The notes under the pieces: model-generated
Database searches by the model: none
What the model saw: only the letters and a program-made list of their open reading frames with translations
Told to the model about the DNA's origin: nothing
Assembly: GCA_002104935.1 (NCBI GenBank)
Contig: MCGT01000011.1
Span: forward strand, 310,001 to 374,000
Direction: 5' to 3'
Source of the DNA: Hesseltinella vesiculosa
Lineage: Eukaryota; Mucoromycota; Mucoromycetes; Mucorales; Cunninghamellaceae
DNA: 64,000 nucleotides
Program-made: the position numbers and the translations under genes
Shown here: one piece after another, positions 55,676 to 64,000 of the stretch
Numbering within the stretch: the stretch's first letter is position 1
Layout: each line of letters begins with the position of its first letter

Positions 55676-57032
55676 ATGGAGTTTGCTTGGAAACCCTGGA
55701 CGCTTGCCATTGTGATTGTGATTTTTGGCACAAAGAATGGGCGGCAACTATGTAAGCAACCATAGCATGGACCACTTGAAACACGATGGATTCATCAGGT
55801 TGATCCCTCACCCCCCCCTTTTTTATTATCTCAGTATGGGCAAGTTGTATGCGAATCTTTGAATGGATCTTGGTCAAAACACCATATTCTGGTCGCCGAT
55901 GGCTCTTTCACAGAATGATGTCTGTGCATGCCTACAACAGCCGTCCATCGATGACGGCGATTTCCATGCCGTATGGCAAGCAAACAGCTTGGGTCAAATT
56001 CTTCAACCAGGACGGGTTCAAAGGCTGCTGGATCGGACGTGATTTTGCCGCGCGCTCGACTGCTCAAATCGAATCGGTCGTGCCTGACCTACCTTTGGTG
56101 ATTCTCTATCTCCACGGTAAGGAACTAGCCTGCTGACAAGCACACTTCTAACCCCCTCCCCTACAGGTGGCGGGTTTACCCTGGGGCATTCTACAATGTA
56201 CATGCCCTTTAATATGTATTTGCTGAATCAACTCAAATCCAAACATGGCGTGGAAACGGTGATGCTGTCGGTCGACTACTCACTTTCTCCCGAATCAGCC
56301 TATCCGACTGCCATCCACGAATGCATCAACGCTTATCGCTACCTGGTCCATACCTTGAGCGTACCCCCATCCAAGATTGTGCTTGGTAAAGACGGCCACT
56401 TCTCGCTCAAAAAGGGCAAAAAAAAAAGAAGGGAACACACGAGACCATGTGACGAATCCTTTTCTTTTTAAATAGCCGGGGACAGTGCAGGTGGCAACCT
56501 TGTAGGCGTGCTATTGAATATCATTGGACACCAGCGAGAACATGAAGACTATGCTGCGCTTCCTCCCTTGCCCATGCCTGTGCGTGCAGTGATGATCTCG
56601 CCTTGGGTAGCCATGCATGACGACGACTCGATACCCGCTAGCTTTACCACCAATGCAGCCTTTGATATCACCTCGCCCCATATTCTCAAACAACAAATGC
56701 ACTGCTATCTGCCTCAACTGAACCAGCTGTCAGCCGCAGCCCAGGTCGCTCTTTTGAATAACCCGCTGGTATCGCCTCTGCACGGTAACTACCACGACAC
56801 TTGCCCAGTCCTCATGGCGTATTCCAATCACGAACTGTTTCAGTCTGATCTGGGGCTGTTTCTGGAAAGGTTGAAGAAGCAGGGCGTCAAAACCGACGTC
56901 ATCGTGCGAGATCACGAGCCCCACGACTATCTCACTGTGCCTCACTTTACGACCACGTTGGATGTGTGGCAGCACGACGTCACCAAGTTGGCTGATTGGA
57001 TCGCCCAGGCTTTAGAGTTGGACCATCACTAA
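55676..57032 (+). CDS. HSL-family alpha/beta-hydrolase (esterase/lipase)
   Basis: Exons 55676-55751, 55835-56116, 56167-56385 and 56476-57032 give 377 residues. An N-terminal hydrophobic helix (AWKPWTLAIVIVIFG) suggests a membrane anchor or signal anchor. The oxyanion HGGG (about 119-122) is split by the second intron, and the nucleophile motif GDSAGG (Ser about 196) is at the start of exon 4. A DYSLSPESAYP step precedes it, as in the hormone-sensitive lipase family. C-terminal catalytic positions are expected in PVLMAYSNHELF and DHEPHDY. Family knowledge: hydrolysis of short- to medium-chain esters or acetylated lipids. The substrate is unknown. It lies just right of transposon debris but looks intact. 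Confidence 0.92.
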
Positions 57033-57314
57033 ATTAAAAAAATCCGGGATGTTTTATACAAAACCAATGGAAAATCTTGAGACCATACTTTTCTTGGGGG
57101 TGAACAAGGTGGCATTGGGCAACTCTTTTTCGATCTCGGAGCACATGACCACAAGCAGTAACAAAAAGGTGAACACATGTGAATGGTGGAATTGGCACAG
57201 CAAAAAAAAAAAAAAAAAACAATTGGTTTTCCGCTCAGAGGGGGGGGGGGTAGTTCGCTTTTTTCTCGTCTCGCTCTTTTTTCTTTTCTTTTCTTTCTTT
57301 TCCATAGTTCTACG

Positions 57315-60300
57315 ATGAATCAACCTAACGGACAGTCTCATTTTCAAGTTGTCTGTAAAGTCCCTACGGATTATGGCGTCACCTTTACCAAATATAAAAG
57401 CTCCAAGACGGGTTTGACGGTGGTCTTGGCTGATATCGAAGGTAACGTGGCTGTTTGATGGTTTCGCCCTTGCTCATGACTGGCACGTTCCTGTTCCATT
57501 AGCTCCATTGGTTAATGGCTATTTTACTCTTGCCACTGAATGTAAGCACCTTACGATGACACGGATCACTAGGAGATTCATCTGTTTTTTTCCTTGTCAA
57601 TGCCCACTCTCATTAGCCTTTGATGACTTTGGCTGCCCACACACATTGGAACAGTAGGATCCGAAAGAGTCCACGCCATGGTGGAGAGATGTAAAACTGA
57701 TCTTTTATTGTTCTAGCCTTGTTTTTCTTGGGAGTGAACAATATCCTTACAAGGTAATTTTCCAAGGAACATGACGTCGCAAACACCGTTTTTCTCTTTT
57801 GTTTGGCGGGTGAAATTAACGCCACTTTTTTAGGGGGTGCTTGATTCATTAGCCAATCGAGCCATCGCCCAAGGTACCAATGCATGGACAGATGTCGATC
57901 ATACTTGTTACAGTAAGCTTTATTTTTATGGTTGCGTGGGACACAAAGTCAGGGATGGCTCGGGGATGGTTTCGAAAAGTGAAGTTTATGCAACTTGATT
58001 TTTACTCAGCCTTTTTTTTTTTTTGTTAAAGCTATTGCAACGGCCGGCAGCCAAGGCTTTCTGAATCTATTACCTGTCTATGTCGACCACATTCTCTACC
58101 CAACGTTGACCGACAGCGGCTACTATACCGAGGTGCATCATGTCAATGGCAAAGGTGAAGATGCAGGTGTAAGTTAGTTGGACCTCGGGTTTGCTTTTTT
58201 GGGGGTGGCTGACATCATTTTTTTTTTATACATGTCAGGTTGTGTATTGTGAAATGCAGGTAACCATACTTGGGAGTCATCACATGAGGACAAAAAAAAG
58301 TCGAGCGCAGCCCAGACCAAACGTCTCGATTTTTTTTTTATTTTTTTTTTATGATTTAGGGTTGCCAAAATACAGGTGATGACCGGATCCATCTCCGTAT
58401 GAAACGGATTATGTATCCCAACAACTGTGGCTATCGATCTGAAACGGGTGGGCTGATGGAACGGTTACGAGAGCTCTCCGTTGAAAAGAGTAAACTGCCC
58501 CTCCCCTTCTCCAACCATTCATTCTTACCGTGTCTTCTTTTGCTTCACCTAGTTCGAGGTTACCATCAAAACTACTACCGTTCGGACAACTTGTGCTTGA
58601 TCATCACCGGCAAGGTGGATGAGCAAGAACTGATGGATGCCTTGGCTCCTGTCGAAGCCAACATCCTCTCCAAAGGCCCTCTACCACCCATGGATCGCCC
58701 TTGGTTCCAGACCGGCAACTTTCCCAGCCTCACTGCCAACGTCGAAGAAACCGTCCTCTTCCCCGACGAAGATGAATCCATGGGAACCGTCTTGATCGCC
58801 TGGAATGGCCCTTCTTGTCACGTAAGCTGCACAAATGAGTGACCTCGTGCTGATCCCACCCTTCTTTGTTCTACAAAACCAGGATTTCCTGACATTGCAC
58901 GCCATTGAAGTCTTGAATACCTACCTTACCGACTCCCCTGTATCTGTCTTGCAAAAGGAATTTGTCGAAATCGAAGTGCCTCTCTGCACAGGTAGGAGAA
59001 CGATGTGATGAGAGCCTATCATGACTAACCCTTCTCCTTTTTTCAACTTTGTAGACGTCGAATTCCATGTCTCCGATCATTTGAGAACCACCCTGGTCTT
59101 CACAGCCACAAGCGTACCTATGGAAGATATCGAGGACATGCCTGGCCGCTTCTTCACCACTTTGCAACAGCTGGTTGACACCAACGACATTGACATGGAG
59201 CGCATGGCCACGGTCATTGACAAGGAACTGCAAAAGGTAATCGGTGACCGGGACACCAACGCAACAAAATCAAAAATCAACCAACCCTCCCAATTTTTCT
59301 TCTTCAGGTTCTGAACACGGTGGAAACAGACGCGCATGATACAGCTGCAGCCATTTGTATCTATGGTAAAATACAACAGCAACTCAATAACATCGTCGAA
59401 TGCTCAAACTGATTTGTCTTTGCAGATTTCTTATATGGCGATGAGAGTGGCAAAGATTTACAAAAATCAGTCAAGGATCACGAGTATTTGGAAGAATTGG
59501 CCAAGTACACTGCAGATGATTGGCTGGCTCTTTTGAAGACGTAAGGCAGCGTTTGAAAAAAGGACCGGTAGTCTAATGATCATTTCTTACGGGACCTCAT
59601 AGCCATTATCTGAGCGCACCTCACATCACTCTCTTGGGCAAGCCCTCGGCAAGCTTTGCTGATCAATTGATGGAAGAAGAGCAGCAGCGAGTGGAACAAC
59701 AACGACAGGATCTCGGCCCCGCCAAGCTGGAACAGCTGCAAACTGACTTGGAAAGCGCCATGACCAAGAACGCCATGGAAATGCCCGATGATATCCTAGA
59801 AAATTTCACCATCCCTGCCGTGTCCACCATCAACTTTATCAACGTCATCTCCGCTCGTAATAATGGCCCAGTGGAAACGTGAGTCCCTTCTTTTATCCCC
59901 TCGCACCTATCTTGCTCACTCACGTTTTCGCTCCCTTTTACAAGTGACAACCCTGTCCAGTTGCATGTCAACCGAGACAATGCCAGCCACATCCCCATGT
60001 TTATCCAATATGATCGTAAGTCCACCTCCATACCCCACAATTTCCCTAAAACGAACCCTTTTTTTGTGTTGATCAGACGTCCGCTCGCGGTTCGTCAAGA
60101 TCTCCGCCCACGTCTCTGCTTCGACCATCCCGTCCAACTTGTTGCCTTACACGCGTCTGTTCCTGAAGGCCATCTTCTCGCTGCCCATGGACCGCAACGG
60201 TGTCACGCTCTCATACGAAGACGTCGTCAAGGGTCTTGGCGAAGACACCCTCGAATACCATGCCTCGTTGGGCACTACTAGCGGCTTCCGGGAATTGGCT

Positions 60301-61948
60301 GTTTTCACCATCAAAGCCAAGGTAAATATCAAATCGATTCCCATATCATCCTTTCCCTCCTACCCGCTTTGATATTCAACACCTTCTTTATCCTAGGAAT
60401 CCAAATACGAGAAGGCGGTGGAATGGCTCCGTGACATTTTGTGGAACACTCAGTTTACTCCTGAAAGGTAAAATCCAAGGCACGGTCGACCATGGAAACT
60501 CACAAACCCGCATTTCCTCTTAGACTCAAGGTGGTGGCCAGCCAGATCCTGAACGATGTTCCTTCCGCCAAACGCGATGGCAACAGCGTGAGTGCTGACT
60601 TTTCCTTTCTTTCCTCGGGCTGTTCAACTGATGCCGTTCTTTTAGATGGTACATGAATGTTTGCGCGCCTTCCAATTTGATGCCAAGAAATCCGCCAACG
60701 TAGCCCGTAACGTGCTCTTCCAATCGGTGTTTTTGCAGGATGTATTGCAGCAACTGGAAAACAATCCTGCCAAGGTCATTGCCGACATGGATGCCTACCG
60801 CCAGGCTCGTAAGTTTGCCTCAGAAACACGCAAAGAAAGGACCTGACCTTTTGGTTTTTCTTTTTTTTTTTTTTCTTCCTGCGCAAAACAGTGTGCGACC
60901 CTGCCAACCTCCGCCTTCATGTCATAGGCAACATCTTTAACCTACCCAATCCTCGCAGTGCCTTTAAGCACTTTGATGTGACCGATGTCAAAGCCCTGAC
61001 TCCTATCACATTTGCTCATGACACTCTCAGTCCCAAAGGCGCGGAACCTGGCCAAGTGGTAATTGATAGCAGCTTGCGAAACATCTGCCAAGCACAGTCT
61101 CACTCTGCCTTGTGTTTTTCCTTTTTAGTGCTATGTTGCCAGCATGCCCTCGATCGAAAACTCTTACGCTGTTCATTCGGTCAAATGCCCCAAGGAATAC
61201 AACCACCCCGACATGGCACCTTTGCTTGTCACGATTGAGCTGCTGGATGCGATGGAAGGCTACTTTTGGAAACTCATCCGAGGCAAAGGTCTGGCTTACT
61301 CGAGCTACCTTGAAGCCAATCCTGAATCTGGCCTCTTATCCTTCACCATCTACCAATCGCCCGACTCCTTCAAAGCCTTTGAGCAAGCAAAGATCGTCAT
61401 TGACCAACTGGTTAGCAAAGAGGTAACTTTCGAAACGGCACGACCAAGGCAACGAACAATCAACGCTCACCTTGGATACGTTTATTTTTTTTTTTGCTGG
61501 TAGATGTCTATTGAAGGCACTGCCTTGGATGGTGCAAAGAGTGCGGTCATCTACTCTTTAGTAGCCAAAGAAAACACGATGAGCCGCGCCGCCTTGCAAT
61601 CCTTTGTCAACCAAGTCCTTCGTCAAGTCCCTGTCAGCTACAATCGCGATCTCTTGACTGCTATTCAGGTAAAGAACCACTTGGAAAAGCGATCGAGCAC
61701 GAGAAAACCGACCTCTCCATTTTTTTTTTTCGCTTGGTGATCCGTAGGCTACTACCAAAGACGACTTGCATCGCATTTTGGAAACATACTTTGTCAATCT
61801 CTTCCAACCCAGTACCTCCAACGTCATGGTTGTCAGTTCGCCCAGCAAGGTGACCGAGATCCAAGAGGGATTCAACGGCTGTGGTTTCAACATGAAAGCC
61901 ATTACCTTGAATCAAGTCACCATCGATGGTTTGATAGACGCGCCCTAG
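57315..61948 (+). CDS. M16C zinc metalloprotease (Sdd3-like)
   Basis: 23 exons: 57315-57441, 57503-57541, 57617-57653, 57717-57753, 57834-57912, 58032-58168, 58239-58259, 58360-58489, 58553-58821, 58883-58991, 59055-59236, 59308-59365, 59426-59540, 59603-59878, 59945-60015, 60077-60321, 60397-60467, 60524-60587, 60646-60808, 60892-61058, 61129-61422, 61504-61668 and 61748-61948. All phases close, giving 1,018 residues. The zinc site HTLEH (64-68) is intact; it is the inverted HxxEH of pitrilysins. The GTNAWTDVDHTCYTIATAG segment follows, as in this family. The four-lobed size and the LRGYHQNYYRSDNL-like step match the yeast YOL098C/SDD3 branch of cytosolic M16C proteins. The substrate is unknown. 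Confidence 0.93.
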
Positions 61949-62169
61949 AAACCGTTTCTTTTAACTGTTGTTTTTCCTTAACGCCAAGCCTTTGGCTGGT
62001 GATTTTTTTTAGACCCATTCAATAAACCGTGTACGTTCTTTTTTTTCCGTTTGTAATTAATGCGTTCGTTTATAGAGAGTGCAAGGATGGAGCAAAGGTT
62101 GGAATCATGGACGAACAAGAAAGAGGAGGAGTCGCGGTAGAGTGAGCTAATATATAAAAACTTGGTGAA

Positions 62170-62825
62170 CTAAACGCTCAAAGCAAACACGTTGGTGATA
62201 GCGTACATCGTATCGTTTTCAAATCGATAGCTTGAACTGCCTAAGGTGGCAATATCAAACAAAAAAAAGTGTGAGGTTAGACGTCCTGCGTAGTCCAATT
62301 TTTAATTGTTACCATCATTGGCATTGTCCCAATAGACAGAACTGCCCGCATAAAATCCAGCGCCATTCTTTTGCAAAATCACACAGGTGACTGTCGAGAT
62401 ACAAAAAAAAAAAAAGGTTAGGCAAAGGTTTGGAATTTCTGTTTAAAAGATCCTTGCCAACAAATTTGTATGTCTTGTAGGTGGCTCGAAGTTTTTTCAG
62501 GCAACTGTCAACAATCTGGCCATTCCAATTGACCACTTCTGAGTGGGTATATTTGGCATCTTTTAGTACGTCGGTCACAACCTAGAGGGGTACAATCATC
62601 AGTTCACGGCTGTTTTACCGATGCAGTTTTCTCTGATTTACCTCTTGTACTATAGATTTCATTTCCTCCGCGTTGAATTTCGTTTTGTTCTAAAGATACA
62701 TGTATAAAAAAAGGCAGAAGCCGAGATAAATGCGATTAGAAAACTCGAGGCTATTGATGTTTTTGTAACAGTAGCCCAGATTGTTGATGATGCCAATCGT
62801 AAACCCAGCTTACTTCACTCATCAT
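62170..62825 (-). CDS. Dynein light chain, Tctex1 type
   Basis: Five exons: 62825-62814 (12 bases), 62689-62642, 62581-62458, 62390-62313 and 62240-62170, giving 110 residues, the family size (about 113). Signature sequences: [57 protein letters not shown] and the end [21 protein letters not shown], which matches the DYNLT C-terminus. Family knowledge: it links dynein intermediate chain and cargo. The intron between exons 3 and 4 starts with GC. Two ATGs in tandem begin the protein; either could start it. It converges with the M16 protease gene (222 bases between stops). Confidence 0.92.
62391..62457 (-). other. Probable GC-AG intron in the dynein light chain gene
   Basis: The donor reads TTG|GCAAGG and the acceptor CGACAG, 67 bases. 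Phase 1 must be kept to read VTCVILQK; the only nearby GT donor (GTTGGC) gives phase 0 and leads to a stop. Confidence 0.65.
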
Positions 62826-63515
62826 GGATAATTCTTTGGTCAAAAGAATGATGGTCCACAAAAAAAAAAAAAAAAGAGGAGAGAGGTGAAAGAGGGACAA
62901 AAAAGGAATGAAGGACATTGGGTGAAAATAGACGTCATCTGCCAATAAAAAGAAACATCTAGCGCAATACTAACATCACAAATACAGCTTGAGCAGCAGT
63001 TCTGCAATAAACCAAGGAAGCCAACAACACAAATATCCAGGGACAATGGAGGATAGTGACTTGTATTCATGCGATTTTTTAGCTGTGGCACGCACTTTTT
63101 GTGGATGTGCTGACAACCAGCCTTCAGGCCTTTTGTTCTGCTGGCTTCAAATCAATTTCCCTTTTCATCATTGGCTGGTCCTGTTCCTCGACAAGCCTTT
63201 TTTTCATGCAGCGACAGTGGAAGACGACGCATCGCTCCAGTTGTTGATGGCCTACGTCTCACTAGTTGTTCTCTTGTGATGCAACGTTGGATAAAACAGT
63301 TTTAAGAACGGCTCAGTAGACTTTTAGCGTCAAAATCTCAAAACAGCGGCATATCTGGGGGTGATTTTACTTTCGCTTTCCCTGCCTGCTTTCTATGGAA
63401 AGGTGTCCTTTTTTTTTTTTTTGGCGAGCTGTTTTCATAATCCGCTTTGGGCTTTATGCATTGTTTTTCAAGGGGCTGTTTCTGTTACGGCTATCTTTCT
63501 TTTCACCTTTTCTAG
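62826..63515. promoter_or_regulatory. Bidirectional region between dynein light chain and PQ-loop genes
   Basis: About 690 bases between divergent starts. It contains a T run (about 63410-63422) and a pyrimidine tract close to the PQ-loop start. No TATA box is clear. Short frames here are not coding. Confidence 0.4.
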
Positions 63516-64000
63516 ATGGATGCAGGCTCTGTTTTACTGTCCATAGCCATGGTCATCGGGCCAGTAGTTGGCTATTTCGATCAAGTAGGTATACATTGAT
63601 GATCAAGTGCATTTTATGATTCGGCTAGGGGCTAACAGTTGACTCATTTTTTTTTCTATTTCCAAGGTGAGACTGATTGTCCAAAGCAAATCAAGTGCTG
63701 GTTTTAATCGAACAACGTGTGCCATTTTGTTGTTTGCAAAGTAAAGCATTGGATCTTAGGTTACATGCATCCGATGACCCCCTTTTTTGTTCATTTTTTT
63801 TATATATTATTGGTGCTAGCATTCTTCGAATCTTTTTTTGGTCAGTGATGGCACAATAACGACAAAGAGCCCATGGATGACGACCGCTTATTGCTCACAT
63901 TCCTCTTTTTTAAATCAACTATCATGTAGGTTTGGAAAGCGCTTCGATATGACATTATTACTGCAATCGATTGTGATGATTCTGGCCCAGCTGGGACTTC
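63516..64000 (+). CDS. PQ-loop membrane protein (SLC66A2/PQLC1, yeast ANY1-like), 3' truncated
   Basis: Exons 63516-63584, 63667-63740, 63820-63840 (21 bases) and 63930->64000 join in phase. The sequence reads MDAGSVLLSIAMVIGPVVGY, then VRLIVQSKSSAGFN with a TTCAILLFANILRIFFWFGK run, then RFDMTLLLQSIVMILAQLGL at the window edge. The first 'GPxxGYxDQ' turn is the PQ-loop type. The strand, order and the GKRFDMTLLLQSIVM stretch match PQLC1 proteins. Family knowledge: small transport-like proteins of Golgi and endosomes; yeast ANY1 affects lipid flippase function. The rest lies outside. Confidence 0.87.

Overview
This window looks like a compact nuclear chromosome segment from a fungus. It carries about 21 supportable protein-coding genes on both strands, nearly all split by short introns (mostly 45-80 bases, usually with poly-T tracts before the acceptor). 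The gene set is fungal and eukaryotic: NDC1, HSP104, TOM70, a Zn2Cys6 factor and two ribosomal proteins. The many A/T homopolymers, short introns, TC-rich leaders and divergent Zn-cluster factor fit an early-diverging lineage, most likely Mucoromycota (Mucorales-like). The sequence alone does not fix the genus. No rRNA, tRNA or CRISPR could be supported.

Layout. 1-10.6 kb: the 3' part of a DDHD phospholipase, FMC1, NDC1 divergent from RPL33, ISU1, and an SLC35F6-like carrier. 10.6-16 kb: a PAS-like single-exon protein, then COQ9 divergent from RPL18. 17.6-22.9 kb: the most unusual gene, a 1,664-residue membrane-bound NRPS-like synthetase with adenylation and carrier domains, six predicted membrane segments and three tandem hexapeptide-type domains. 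This is the architecture of epsilon-poly-lysine synthetase (Pls). 25.5-35.6 kb: TOM70, HSP104 with a heat-shock element, an unrecognised membrane protein, a decayed zinc-finger gene and glycerol kinase. 37-41.5 kb: a Zn2Cys6 regulator and a secreted protein joining three pheromone-like WVQLPGD repeats to a double-psi beta-barrel. 42-51 kb: DOA10 ubiquitin ligase, a RhoGEF, a Tic20/DUF4870-like membrane protein and a large unrecognised protein. 51-55 kb: a transposon graveyard (tyrosine recombinase, LINE reverse transcriptase, two DDE transposases) with a 203-base inverted repeat. 55.7-64 kb: an HSL-family esterase, a 23-exon M16 metalloprotease (Sdd3-like), a Tctex-type dynein light chain and the 5' part of a PQ-loop protein.

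The genes do not form one pathway. Several serve mitochondria (FMC1, ISU1, COQ9, TOM70) and two serve protein quality control (HSP104, DOA10). Head-to-head pairs share short promoters, several with CCAATCA/TGATTGG boxes. Exon boundaries were placed by hand from GT-AG (twice GC-AG) signals and reading phase. Every multi-exon model given here closes in frame, but none has transcript support.
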